From Saccharibacillus sp. CPCC 101409 (lineage in GTDB: Bacteria; Bacillota; Bacilli; Paenibacillales; Paenibacillaceae): DNA of 64,000 nucleotides. A model generated the notes under the pieces. That model was given only the letters and a program-made list of their open reading frames with translations. It did not search any database and was not told the origin of the DNA. This document shows positions 35,327-44,723 of this stretch, one piece after another (positions within the stretch are counted from its first letter, which is position 1; each line of letters starts with the position of its first letter). Position numbers and translations under genes: made by a program. The stretch lies in NCBI RefSeq assembly GCF_030518235.1, contig NZ_JAULSA010000007.1:124001-188000 (forward strand), written 5' to 3'.

Positions 35327-38300
35327 ACGGCGTCAAAAGCGGGCTGGCCCGGCGGATCGCCTACGGCACGCTGGCGCTGTTCGTTGTGCTGGGCGCGCTG
35401 CTGGCGGCGGCCGAACTGGCGGTGCATCGGCAGTATACGGATATCTCGGACGAGCTGGAAGAACGGATCGAGCGGCTGAATCTGATTCGGGATACGGAGC
35501 GGAGCTTTCTGGAATCCGTCTCGTATCTGCGCGCGTATGCCGCGTATGGGCGCGGCGATCTGGAAAGCGAAGCGCTGGCGGCGCAGCGCGAGTACGAACG
35601 GTTGTCGGCGCGAATGGGCGCAATCTGGAACCCGGGAGAACCGGAATGGGGAGCGGGCTCGAATTTCGCCGCCGAAGGCGAGCAGGTGACGGACGACCTG
35701 AATGCCGGCGCGGACAGTCTGAACGCCCGTTACGCGCAGTATTTCCAGCGGACGATGGACCTGATCGGAACCGGCGATACCGAAGCGTCGGCCGAATTGT
35801 CGGCGGCGGCGGGCACGCCGCTTATCCGGAAGATGGAAGCGGAATTTGCCGGGCGGATCGAGCGGGAGCGCGATCGCGTGCAGGTTCTGGGCGCGGACAG
35901 CCGCCTGGTATCGCGCTCCGTGCTGCTGGTGCCGATATTCGGCATGGCGGCGGCGCTGATCGCCGCGGCCGTGCTGATCCGCTATCTGCGGCGGGCGTTC
36001 GTGCTGCCGGTGCTGAGGGCCGAAGCCGCGATCGGACGCATCGAGCAGGGCGAAGACGCGCAGCTGGGGTTGGACGCCGAAAGCGCGCCGGACGAGATCG
36101 GCAGCCTGCTGGGCGGCATCGGCCGGATGGCCGAAGGCATCCGCAGCCGGCAGCGGGAGCTGGAAGAGAATCTGCGTCTCGGCGAAGAACAGCAGGAAGA
36201 ACTGGAAGCGCAAAACGAAGAACTCGAAGCGCAGAACGAACAGATCCTCGACCAGCGCCGGGAAATGGAACGGATGCTGGACCGCCTGACGCGGCGGGAA
36301 GCGCAGCTCGAAGCGATCAATTCGTATCAGCGTTCGCTGGTCGGATTGACCGACCTCGGCGAATTCCTGCGCGAAGCGATCGGGCAGCTGATCGTCGTGA
36401 CCGGCCGCGACGCGGCGATGCTCGTCATGCGGCGGGACGCGGTTCCGGCCGAAGCGGGAGCGGAAGAAGCGGACGGAGCGGCGCGCGAGCCTTCCGGGAA
36501 CCGGCCGGACAAAGCGCCGGCGGCGTCCGCAGCCCCGGACCGCTTCGATATGCTGTACAGCAGCGGCTATCCGGATTCCGCGGATGTACGGGGCTTTGAC
36601 GCGGCCGAGCCGGCCGGAGCGGCGCGGCAGGCGATGGAAGCGAACCGGCTTCTGGTTCGCAGGCGCCCGGTCTCGGGAGCGGAGCGGGGAGCGCACGGCG
36701 CTTACGAGACCGCCGTCGACGCCTATTACCCCGTATACGACGGCAGCGATCCGGGACGGCCCGCGGGCTTCCTGCTGCTGACGGGATACGGCGATCTGCC
36801 GGCCGAAGCCGGGGAGGCGGAGCTGACCGAAGGGCTGGTCCGGCAGTTTATCGGGGCGCTGTTCGCGCAGCTCACGCAGGCGGAGCGGCAGCGCCAGAGC
36901 CGGGAATTGGAGCGCAAAAGCGCCGAACTGGAGCAGGAAAAACGCAATCTGCGCGAGCAGCGCGATTCCACGCAGCAGGTGATCGATTCCATCCACGAAG
37001 CGCTGGTGGTCTGCGCGCCGGACGGCGAGATCCTGCTTTGCAACCGGATTACGGCCGAACTGCTGGACCCCGTGTTCCGGCCCGGCCGCAACTTCGCCGA
37101 CGCGATGGACGCGCTGAACGAATCGCTCGGCATGGAGACCGGCGCGGGCGAACGCATCCGAAACGCGCTGAGCCTGGGCCTGAGCGAAACGAGAGCCCGG
37201 TACGCGTTCGAGCCGCCGGATCGTCCGGCGCGGCATTTCGAGGTGTACGTCCAGCGGATCGACGACGCTTTCTGGGGCGACGTGAGGCTGTTCGTGTTCC
37301 GGGACCGGACCGAGGAAGAAGAAACGAGCCGCATGCGCGACGAGTTCGTCAGCATGGTCTCGCACGAACTGCGCACGCCGCTGTCCAGTATTCTCGGCTT
37401 TGCGGAGATCATGCTGAACCGCACCGTCAAGCCGGACAAAGCGCGGCGCTATGTCGAAACGATTCACGGCGAAGCGGTCCGCCTGTCGGGCCTGATCGGC
37501 GATTTTCTCGATTTGCAGCGGATCGAAGCGGGCAAGCAGAACTACCGGCTGCTTCCGCTCGACCTCAAGCCGCTGGCGGAAGACATCGCCGCTCAGTGGG
37601 ACGGGCGTGAAGGACACCGGATTCGCCTGAATCTGCCGGACGGCGTCTGCGCGGTGCGCAGCGACGGGGACCGGCTGCGGCAGATCTTGCACAATCTGCT
37701 CAGCAACGCGGTGAAATATTCGCCGGGACAAGAGCGGATCGATCTGGACATCCGCGGGGAAGGCGGGCGCTGGATCGTCGAGGTTCGCGATTACGGGCTC
37801 GGCATCCCGGAGGAGGCGAAGCCGCATCTGTTCGGCAAGTTCTACCGGGTGGACAATTCGGACCGGCGCCAGATCGGCGGAACCGGCCTTGGGCTCGCCA
37901 TCGTCAAAGAGATGGTCGAAGGTCTGGGCGGAACGATTGCGTTCGAGTCGGAATTCGGCTCGGGCAGCGCGTTTCGCTTCGAACTTCCGGTACTGGAACT
38001 GCCGGATACGGCCGGCGCGGTCGTGGTGCTGGAAGACGACGAAAGCCTCGGCCGGCTGATCGAAGAAGCATTCTCGGAAAGCTGGGGCGCGGATGGGCAA
38101 GGCGTCCCCGTTCTGCGTTTCGCCGAAGCCGAGGAAGCGCTGCTCGCGCTGGAGCAAAGCGCGGGCGGCCGGGCGCCGGGGCTGTGCATCGTCGATCTGG
38201 AGCTTGCGGGCGAACTGGACGGATGGGCGTTTATCCGCCGGCTCGGCGGCGAAGAAGGCGCAAGGCAAGCGCCGGTCGTGATCTCGTCGGCGCTCGATCC

Positions 38301-38583
38301 GCCCGACGGCTACGCCGAATCGGAGCGCGAGAAGTATCTGCGCAAGCCGTTTACGGTGCGCGAGCTGCTGGAGCTGGGGCGGCGGCTGACTTCGGCGCCG
38401 GGAGGCGAAGCCGGACCGGACGCGCCGGGGCCCGGCGAGATCAAGCTGGCGCTGCCCGCGCCCAGCGAGCCGCTGGCGCGCGCTTCGCTCGAAGAGCACG
38501 GACTTGAGGTTCGGCGGGTGGAAGTGAAAGGCGACTTTGCCATTGCGGAGATCGGAACCGAAGACGAAGGAGGAAGCCCGTGA
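35323..38583 (+). CDS. Membrane hybrid sensor histidine kinase (HAMP, GAF/PAS-like, HisKA, HATPase, REC)
   Basis: The 1086-residue protein has, in order: helix ~10-32; an extracytoplasmic helical domain to ~205 (CHASE3-like in shape); helix ~206-226; HAMP; a Gln/Glu-rich coiled coil (~280-335); a GAF-like region (~345-540); a coiled coil and PAS-like segment (VIDSIHEALVVCAPDGEILLC); HisKA with H681 (MVSHELRTP); HATPase (LHNLLSNAVKYSP, GTGLGLAIVKEM); and a receiver with D958 (CIVDLELAG). A short C-terminal extension of ~65 residues follows. The start overlaps the upstream REC gene by 4 bp and the end overlaps the HPt gene by 4 bp. The signal is unknown. Confidence 0.93.
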   Translation: MNGVKSGLARRIAYGTLALFVVLGALLAAAELAVHRQYTDISDELEERIERLNLIRDTERSFLESVSYLRAYAAYGRGDLESEALAAQREYERLSARMGAIWNPGEPEWGAGSNFAAEGEQVTDDLNAGADSLNARYAQYFQRTMDLIGTGDTEASAELSAAAGTPLIRKMEAEFAGRIERERDRVQVLGADSRLVSRSVLLVPIFGMAAALIAAAVLIRYLRRAFVLPVLRAEAAIGRIEQGEDAQLGLDAESAPDEIGSLLGGIGRMAEGIRSRQRELEENLRLGEEQQEELEAQNEELEAQNEQILDQRREMERMLDRLTRREAQLEAINSYQRSLVGLTDLGEFLREAIGQLIVVTGRDAAMLVMRRDAVPAEAGAEEADGAAREPSGNRPDKAPAASAAPDRFDMLYSSGYPDSADVRGFDAAEPAGAARQAMEANRLLVRRRPVSGAERGAHGAYETAVDAYYPVYDGSDPGRPAGFLLLTGYGDLPAEAGEAELTEGLVRQFIGALFAQLTQAERQRQSRELERKSAELEQEKRNLREQRDSTQQVIDSIHEALVVCAPDGEILLCNRITAELLDPVFRPGRNFADAMDALNESLGMETGAGERIRNALSLGLSETRARYAFEPPDRPARHFEVYVQRIDDAFWGDVRLFVFRDRTEEEETSRMRDEFVSMVSHELRTPLSSILGFAEIMLNRTVKPDKARRYVETIHGEAVRLSGLIGDFLDLQRIEAGKQNYRLLPLDLKPLAEDIAAQWDGREGHRIRLNLPDGVCAVRSDGDRLRQILHNLLSNAVKYSPGQERIDLDIRGEGGRWIVEVRDYGLGIPEEAKPHLFGKFYRVDNSDRRQIGGTGLGLAIVKEMVEGLGGTIAFESEFGSGSAFRFELPVLELPDTAGAVVVLEDDESLGRLIEEAFSESWGADGQGVPVLRFAEAEEALLALEQSAGGRAPGLCIVDLELAGELDGWAFIRRLGGEEGARQAPVVISSALDPPDGYAESEREKYLRKPFTVRELLELGRRLTSAPGGEAGPDAPGPGEIKLALPAPSEPLARASLEEHGLEVRRVEVKGDFAIAEIGTEDEGGSP

Positions 38584-40583
38584 ACAAATATCAGAAGCTG
38601 TTTATGCACCAGGCGGGAGAGAATCTGGGCGCCATGCTCGATCCCGATGCCCGGACCTCGGAATGGGACGTATACCGGATGCTGCATTCGATCAAAGGAA
38701 CGGCCGGAACGATCGGCCTGCGGGACTGGCACGACGAAGCGGTAAAGCTGCTGGAGCGGTTTGGTGAAGAAGGCGAGCGAACCTTCACGGGAGCCGAGCT
38801 TGCGGACGATCTCGCTCCGCTGGCCCGGCTGCTGGAAGCCGGCAGGCGGACGGAGCCTCCGGCCGTTTCGGTTTTGCCGGAGGAAGCGGTGGCGGAGCCG
38901 GGAACGGGGAACGGGCAGGAGGCGGAGCTTGAACAGGCGGAGCCGCAGGGGCTGCGCGCGGCGCTGCGGCGCGCCTTCACCGGGCGCGACGGAGCTTCGC
39001 GCTCGGCCGCCCGCGCGCCCTCGGGCGCGGGCGAACCGGAGGCGGACAGCGAAGCCTCCTCCTCCGGTCGGCGGGCTTCCGGCGCGGCGCCGGAAGCCGG
39101 GAACGCGCCTGCGGCCGGACCCGTCGGTCCGGCGGCGGGCGAAGCCGATTCCCGCGCCGCGGAATCGGAGCGCGCGGTCTCCGGCGCTTCCTCGGCCGAA
39201 GCGCCCCGGCCGGCCGGGGCCGCCGATCCCGCCGGCACCGTCCTGCTGCTGGACGACGACCTCGGCCTGCTGGCGCTGCTGAAAGACAGGCTGGAAGACC
39301 GCGGATACACGGTATTCGCCACGCCCCGGCTCGACAAGGCGGTCGAGTGGTTCTACGAAATGCGGCCGGACTGCGCCGTATTCGACATGCTTCTGCCGGA
39401 GCAGAGCGGCTTCTCTCCGGCCTTGGCGTCCGCGCTTCCGGGCGACGCTCCTGCGGACAAGCCGGCTCCGGCGGCCGCGCCGGTTGAGCGCCTGCGCGAG
39501 CTGTGCGAGCGCTATATGATTCCGGTCGTCCTGACGACGACCCGGCCCGACGACAGGACCCGGCTGTTCGCTTACGAGAGCGGGGCCGACGACTTTCTGA
39601 CCAAGCCGCTGAATCCGGAAGAATTCATCGTGCGCGTCGGCAGGCTGATCCGCCGCCGGCGGCGTCTGACCGGCCTGCTGCTGCTGGATCAGACGACCGG
39701 CGCTTACGCGATGCCGTTCCTCGAACAGGAACTGACGCGGCAGATCGGCCTGCTGGGCGAAGCCGAAGCGCCGCTGGCGCTGGCGGCCGTCGAGCTGGAC
39801 GGCCTGCGCCGCCTGAACGAGCGCACGGGCTATCTCGAAGGCGACCGCCTGCTGCGCGCCTTCTCCGAAGCGGTGCGCCGGGAGCTGCGCCCCGGCGATA
39901 TCTGGGCCCGCGACCGGGCGGGCCGGTTCTATCTGCTGCAGCCCGGCCTGGACGCGGCCGGGAGCGCGGACTTTCTGCGCCGCCTGCTGCGCGGCGAACA
40001 GGCCGCGCGGCTCGCGCGAGGCGGCGAAGTGTCCGCCGTCTTCGGCGCGCGGAACGTCGGCGCGGCCGATTCGCGCCGGCAGGCGTTAGCCGGCGCGGTC
40101 CGCGAACTGGAAGCCGCGGCCGGACGCGGGCCGGGCGGCGCTGCGGGCGGAGCGGACTCCGCGGCCGCCGGAACTTCGCCCCGCCCGCTGCGCCTGGCGG
40201 TGATCGACGACGATCCGCTGATCCGCACCATCCTGGAGCGGCAGCTGCAAAGCCTGGAAGAAGAATATACGCTGGAGATTCGCTCCTTCGCCGACGGCGA
40301 AGAGTTTCTGAGCGACCCGTGGCATGCGGGCGGAGGCCGGTATCTGCTGGTGCTCGACCGGATGATGCCCCGCATGAACGGCATGGAGGTGCTGACCCGC
40401 CTGCGCGGCGGGAATTACGAGCCGGTGTACACCGTGCTCATGCTGACCGGCGTGGGCGACGAACGCGGCATCGCCGAAGCGATCCGCGCGGGGACCGACG
40501 ATTATATGACCAAGCCGTTCAGCATGGTCGAACTCGAAGCGCGGGTGCGGCGGCTGCTCGGAAAGGTGGCGGAGCCTTTATGA
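38580..40583 (+). CDS. HPt-REC-degenerate GGDEF-REC phosphorelay protein
   Basis: The 667-residue protein has an N-terminal HPt domain with phospho-acceptor H36 (MLHSIKGTAGT), then a ~120-residue Ala/Gly/Glu-rich linker. A receiver follows (LLLDDDLG, CAVFDMLLPE, DDFLTKPL; ~215-350), then a GGDEF-like domain (~355-470) whose active-site GGDEF is replaced by RAGRF. A second receiver (VIDDDPLI, LVLDRMMPRMNG, DDYMTKPF; ~535-660) ends the protein. It starts with GTG overlapping the kinase stop. The domain order suggests it receives phosphate from the hybrid kinase. With the GGDEF motif lost, cyclic-di-GMP synthesis is unlikely, though binding of a nucleotide remains possible. Confidence 0.9.
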   Translation: MNKYQKLFMHQAGENLGAMLDPDARTSEWDVYRMLHSIKGTAGTIGLRDWHDEAVKLLERFGEEGERTFTGAELADDLAPLARLLEAGRRTEPPAVSVLPEEAVAEPGTGNGQEAELEQAEPQGLRAALRRAFTGRDGASRSAARAPSGAGEPEADSEASSSGRRASGAAPEAGNAPAAGPVGPAAGEADSRAAESERAVSGASSAEAPRPAGAADPAGTVLLLDDDLGLLALLKDRLEDRGYTVFATPRLDKAVEWFYEMRPDCAVFDMLLPEQSGFSPALASALPGDAPADKPAPAAAPVERLRELCERYMIPVVLTTTRPDDRTRLFAYESGADDFLTKPLNPEEFIVRVGRLIRRRRRLTGLLLLDQTTGAYAMPFLEQELTRQIGLLGEAEAPLALAAVELDGLRRLNERTGYLEGDRLLRAFSEAVRRELRPGDIWARDRAGRFYLLQPGLDAAGSADFLRRLLRGEQAARLARGGEVSAVFGARNVGAADSRRQALAGAVRELEAAAGRGPGGAAGGADSAAAGTSPRPLRLAVIDDDPLIRTILERQLQSLEEEYTLEIRSFADGEEFLSDPWHAGGGRYLLVLDRMMPRMNGMEVLTRLRGGNYEPVYTVLMLTGVGDERGIAEAIRAGTDDYMTKPFSMVELEARVRRLLGKVAEPL

Positions 40584-41680
40584 ACGATTCGGCGATTCTG
40601 GAAGTCGTTTGGACGGCGATCGCCGTTTTGCTGCTGCTGATTTTTCTCGTTCTGTTCTATCTGGTCAACCGCAAAGTCCGGCGCGGCAATCGCCGCAAAC
40701 GCATCCGGGAAGCGGCGGACCGGCTGAACGCCGGAGACTCCCCGCTGTCCGTGTACCTCGGCAGCGGAGAACGCAGCCGACGCCTCGACGTGTCCGGCGG
40801 CCCCCTGCGCCGCGAAGCGCTGGAAACGACGCTGCTCGAACGGCTCGCGGTCAGCGCTTCGGAAACGGAGCGCGAACGCATTTTCCGGTTTGCCGCTGTG
40901 CAGTTTGCCGAAGAATACGACCGGCTGCTGCACGCGCGCCGCTGGAGCGACCGGATGAACGCGCTGCTGCACGTGGAGCAATTTCGCATGGCGGCGCTCG
41001 AAGATTCCATCGTGCGCCGCCTCGGCGAACTCGGCGCGGAAACGGAATCGGACGACGAGCGCTTTTTGCTGATCCGCACGCTGTCTTCGCTTCAGCTCGA
41101 CGTATCGCTCGATTATCTGGACACGGCCGCCGAGCGGTTTTCCGAGCTTCAGCTGATGCAGATTCTGCGTCCGATGAGAGGCGGGCTGCTGGACCGGCTG
41201 ATCCGCGAAACCGATACGCTGCCCCGGCGGATCGCCCGCTGCCTGATCGACACGCTGCGGCTGGAAAATATCCGCACGAACGAGGTGCTGGAGCTGCTGG
41301 AGCGTTCGATGCGTTCGGACGATCCCGAGATGCGCATTCGCGCGCTCAAAGCGCTGGCGAACTTCGGCTATCTGACGCCCGAAGCTTCGGAGCGGCTCGA
41401 AAGCCGGATGGCCGAAGGCGAAGCGGTCGCCTGGCCGGAACGGCTGATGCACGCGAGGCTGGCCGGCGTCGTGCGCGAAGAGCGGTTCGAGCCGCATCTG
41501 GAGCGGATGATCGCCGACTCTTCTTACGAAGTGCGACGCGAAGCTGCCGCTTCGCTGTCGAAATACCGGGACGGGCATGAGCGGATGCGGCGGATCGCGG
41601 ACGAACATCCGGACCGTTTTGCCCGCGACATCGCCGCCGAAACGCTGGAAAGGAGGGCTTACGAACGCCATGTGGGATGA
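40580..41680 (+). CDS. Membrane-anchored HEAT-repeat protein
   Basis: The 366-residue protein has one N-terminal helix (VVWTAIAVLLLLIFLVLFYLV), a basic stretch, then an all-helical region resembling HEAT repeats (PEMRIRALKALANFGY; SYEVRREAAASLSKYRD). It overlaps the HPt protein gene by 4 bp and the glycosyltransferase by 11 bp. It probably acts as a membrane scaffold linking the phosphorelay to the glycosyltransferase. That role is inferred only from operon order. Confidence 0.8.
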   Translation: MNDSAILEVVWTAIAVLLLLIFLVLFYLVNRKVRRGNRRKRIREAADRLNAGDSPLSVYLGSGERSRRLDVSGGPLRREALETTLLERLAVSASETERERIFRFAAVQFAEEYDRLLHARRWSDRMNALLHVEQFRMAALEDSIVRRLGELGAETESDDERFLLIRTLSSLQLDVSLDYLDTAAERFSELQLMQILRPMRGGLLDRLIRETDTLPRRIARCLIDTLRLENIRTNEVLELLERSMRSDDPEMRIRALKALANFGYLTPEASERLESRMAEGEAVAWPERLMHARLAGVVREERFEPHLERMIADSSYEVRREAAASLSKYRDGHERMRRIADEHPDRFARDIAAETLERRAYERHVG

Positions 41681-43175
41681 ACTTATATCCGACGCGCACC
41701 GGATCTTCGGTTACGTCATCATGCTGTACGTCGCTTTGTCGGCGGGAGTTTATATATTCATGTACGCGGCGGCCGCCCGCAGTTTGTGGCGCGACCGCGA
41801 TCTGAGCCCGATCCAGTACAGCGCGGTGCTGGAAACGGAGCTGGTGCCGCCGCTGAGCATTGTCGTGCCGGCTTATAATGAAGAGATCAATATCGTCGGC
41901 AGCGTGCGTTCGCTGCTCGGCATCAATTACAAGCAGTTCGAGATCGTGGTCGTCAACGACGGCTCCAAAGACCGCACCGCCGCGATCATGATCGAAGAAT
42001 TCGATATGACGGCGATCAAGGACCGAGTGTCTTTTTCCGGACTCAAACGCGAAACCAAGCCGATCCGCGCCGTCTACCGCTCGCTGCGCCACCCGAATCT
42101 CGTGCTGGTGGACAAAGAAAACGGCGGCAAAGCCGACGCCCTGAACGTCGGCATCAACGTCGCCCGCTATCCGTATTTCGTTTCGCTCGACGGGGACACG
42201 GTGCTCGATCCGGACGCGTTTATCAAAGTGGTCAAGCCGATTATGGACGCGCGTCCCGGCGAAGAGATTATCGCGACCGGCGGCAGCGTCGGCATCGCCA
42301 ACGGCAGCCGGGTGGACAGCGGGTATCTCAGCAGCGACAGCGTCCGATTGTCCGACAAACCGCTCGTCGTGATGCAGGTGGTCGAATATCTGCGCGGCTT
42401 CCTGATGGGGCGGATCGGCCTCAGCCGGTACAATATGCTGCTGCTCGTGTCGGGCGCGTTCGGCGTGTTCAACAAGAAATGGGTCGTCGAAGCGGGCGGC
42501 TACGAAACGGGCACGATCGGCGAGGATATGGAGCTGACCGTGCGGCTGCACGAAGAAATCCGGCGCAGAAAAAGCAAAGCGCGCATCGTCTACGTGCCGG
42601 AGCCCGTTTGTTGGACCGAGGCGCCGGAAAGCTTCAAGATCCTGCGCCGTCAGCGCACCCGCTGGCAGCGCGGACTGTTCGAAAGCATCTGGAAGCACCG
42701 CAATATGATCTTCAATCCGCGTTACGGCAAAGTCGGGATGCTGTCGATGCCCATGTTCCTGTTTATCGAGCTGCTCGGCCCGCTGGTCGAGGTGTTCGGC
42801 TACGCGACGGTCGTATTCGGGTTCTTCATGGACGAGATCAACGTGCGGGTATCGCTGTCGCTCGCGCTGATGATGCTGCTGTTCGGCTCGCTCGTCTCGA
42901 CCGGCGCGGTGCTGTTCGAAGAGTGGCGTTTCCACAATTACAACCGGCTGCGCGACGTGTTCCGGCTGTTCTTCTACGCGCTGTCCGAGTCGTTCTGGTA
43001 CCGCCCGGTCCTGACGCTCTGGCGCACCCACGGCCTGCTTCAAGCCATCCGCGGCAAACGCCACGGCTGGGGCGAGATGACGCGCGTCAACGTGCTGGGC
43101 GCGGGACCGAAGCCGGGAATCGGCCCGGAAGCCGCAGCGGCGCAACGTGAAGGCGCATCGGGAATCGAACAGTAA
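41670..43175 (+). CDS. Membrane glycosyltransferase family 2 (PgaC/IcaA-like or hyaluronan-synthase-like)
   Basis: The 501-residue enzyme has an N-terminal helix (HRIFGYVIMLYVALSAGVYIF), then a GT2 domain: VPAYNEEINI, the first Asp VVVNDGSKD, the DxD motif SLDGDTVLD, GEDMELTVRLHEE and QRTRWQRG, which marks processive polysaccharide synthases. Three or four helices close the C-terminus. The ATG at 41670 lies 13 bases after AAAGGAGG, within the end of the HEAT gene. It probably makes an exported N-acetylglucosamine or glucose polymer (biofilm matrix); substrate is not determined. Confidence 0.9.
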   Translation: MWDELISDAHRIFGYVIMLYVALSAGVYIFMYAAAARSLWRDRDLSPIQYSAVLETELVPPLSIVVPAYNEEINIVGSVRSLLGINYKQFEIVVVNDGSKDRTAAIMIEEFDMTAIKDRVSFSGLKRETKPIRAVYRSLRHPNLVLVDKENGGKADALNVGINVARYPYFVSLDGDTVLDPDAFIKVVKPIMDARPGEEIIATGGSVGIANGSRVDSGYLSSDSVRLSDKPLVVMQVVEYLRGFLMGRIGLSRYNMLLLVSGAFGVFNKKWVVEAGGYETGTIGEDMELTVRLHEEIRRRKSKARIVYVPEPVCWTEAPESFKILRRQRTRWQRGLFESIWKHRNMIFNPRYGKVGMLSMPMFLFIELLGPLVEVFGYATVVFGFFMDEINVRVSLSLALMMLLFGSLVSTGAVLFEEWRFHNYNRLRDVFRLFFYALSESFWYRPVLTLWRTHGLLQAIRGKRHGWGEMTRVNVLGAGPKPGIGPEAAAAQREGASGIEQ

Positions 43176-43180
43176 ACCGC

Positions 43181-43211
43181 AAGCTCGCTCCGCTGTCGGG
43201 GCGGGCTTTTT
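43181..43211 (+). terminator. Terminator of the phosphorelay/glycosyltransferase operon
   Basis: An 11-bp stem with two G-T pairs (43181-43191 with 43198-43208) and a T5 tail starts 6 bp after the stop codon. Confidence 0.8.
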
Positions 43212-43228
43212 CTGTCCAACCGCTTAGC

Positions 43229-44095
43229 TTAATTCTCCTCTTGAATCGGATACAAGTCGTCCAAACTGTTCAGTTCCCGGCTCCCGAGCACTGTTTCTTT
43301 CCCGTCTGTATCAACATACCCGTACTGCGACTGGCCGGCGTGTGTAGAGATTTTGTAGAAAAATAACCGTTCGTTCACTTTCGGCCGTCGGCCGACTTCA
43401 CTCGATATTCCCGTATCTGCAAGGAACGAAAGTTTGTTTTGCTGCCCGCCGATTTTTCCGCTCCAGACCAGCAGGGCCGCATTCGATTTGACTTCGTAAT
43501 AATCGATAATTCCGTTTTCGATCATGAAGAACGAATCGGAGCCGCCTTCGGGGAAATAAATCTGCAAAGAACCCGCGCTGGATTCGGTGGAAACGAACTC
43601 TTTTAGAGCGGAGATCTTAGGAACGTTAAGCGCGGCGGCGCGGGCTTCGGTCAGATTGGAAGATTTCAAGCTCGCTTTGGTTTTTTCGTCTACTTTGGCT
43701 ACGTAAACGGTCTGCGTATAACGATTCCAGATCACGTCGCTGCTAAAGTTCGTGGCGATAAAACGGATAGGGACCATAACGCGATTATTTTGGATGATCG
43801 GCGAACCGGCAGCGGCCGGATTGCTTACGCGGAAAGTCGAAGACTGGCCGGGGCCTGCGACCACCAGCGTTTTGGTCTTATTGTTCCAGCTTGTTATGGA
43901 CAGTCCTTCGATCTGCTCGATACTTCTCAGCGGAACATAGGTGGTGCCGTTTTGAATAAAAGGCGGAGCATCGGTGACGACCGTTCGGTCGTTCACCACG
44001 ATCGATACGGGCTCGGCGGCGTGGGCTGCGGTTTGAACCCCAGACGCGGCGGCAGCGAAAGAAAAGCAGGTCAGGGCAAAAGTTTTCCATTTCAA
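43229..44095 (-). CDS. Exported stalk-domain (copper amine oxidase N-terminal-like) protein
   Basis: The 288-residue protein has a signal peptide ending near TAAHAAEP, then a stalk domain: SIVVNDRTVVTDAPPFIQNG, TYVPLRSIEQ, NNRVMVPIRFI and the closing VYVAK strand. A C-terminal domain of ~150 residues has no recognised family. TTG at 44095 is chosen because GGAGG lies eight bases upstream; a TTG three codons earlier abuts that site. The C-terminal domain is homologous to the broken gene that follows upstream (44144-44692). Probable cell-surface role. Confidence 0.85.
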   Translation of the reverse strand: MKWKTFALTCFSFAAAASGVQTAAHAAEPVSIVVNDRTVVTDAPPFIQNGTTYVPLRSIEQIEGLSITSWNNKTKTLVVAGPGQSSTFRVSNPAAAGSPIIQNNRVMVPIRFIATNFSSDVIWNRYTQTVYVAKVDEKTKASLKSSNLTEARAAALNVPKISALKEFVSTESSAGSLQIYFPEGGSDSFFMIENGIIDYYEVKSNAALLVWSGKIGGQQNKLSFLADTGISSEVGRRPKVNERLFFYKISTHAGQSQYGYVDTDGKETVLGSRELNSLDDLYPIQEEN

Positions 44096-44143
44096 AGCAA
44101 ACAACCTCCTTGGAATTTGGTTTGGATCTTTACTCGCGCAAAC

Positions 44144-44692
44144 TCACGATTCCGCGTCAATCTCCACAATCCAATAATTCTTATCCAGCTGTTCTTTCGC
44201 GATCTCCGCCTGTTCGTAAACGGCGTCGTTCCAATTCGAGCGGTCGATCAGGCCGGAGCCGGTGGACGTGATATGCGGCATCCAGCGGAAGTCGGCAAAC
44301 GTCGTATTCGCAAAAGAAGGCAGTGTGCCGTTCTCCTCCTTGATCGCGCTGTTCACGAAATAGAGACGGCTGTTCGAACTCTTCGAATGATCGGTCAGCG
44401 CCTGCCATTTCAGCAGGGCTGTGCCGCCGGATACCTACGTAGTATTGAACGACGTTGTTGTTGACCTCGATAAACCGCCCGGATTCGCCTTGCGGAAAAG
44501 CGACCCGCAGACCGGCCGTTTCGACCGTCGGCTCGTAGGCTTTGCTCAGCGTGGACGCTCTCGGGAGATGAATCGCCGCGCTGCGCGCTGTGCTCAGATC
44601 GTCGCCGCTTCTGCCGTTTCTGCGTTTGAAAAAGCCGGAACCGCGCAAGCGAGCAGCAGAGCCGCGGAATACATACGCCATTTTCTTATCAT
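44144..44692 (-). pseudogene. Exported protein related to the stalk-protein C-terminal domain, two compensating frameshifts
   Basis: From the ATG at 44692 a clean signal peptide (MIRKWRMYSAALLLACAVPA...) runs into a TGA near 44596. The continuation homologous to the neighbour (STARSAAIHLPRAST) is in another frame, up to FIEVNNNVVQYYV near 44437. Then homology returns in the first frame (GTALLKWQALTDHSKSSNS) to the stop at 44144. The neighbour's sequence (TEARAAALNVPKISAL, then IENGIIDYYE, then LLVWSGKI) matches in the same order, so there are two opposite frameshifts. The total length is a multiple of three. GAGGTG precedes the ATG. Confidence 0.75.
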
Positions 44693-44723
44693 CGAAGATC
44701 ACCTCGTTATAGAATTAAAAAGT

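Noticed and set aside
35104-38499. 1131-codon open frame on the minus strand
   Set aside because: Shadow of the hybrid kinase; GC-rich codon bias leaves the antisense frame open. No start signal or domain.
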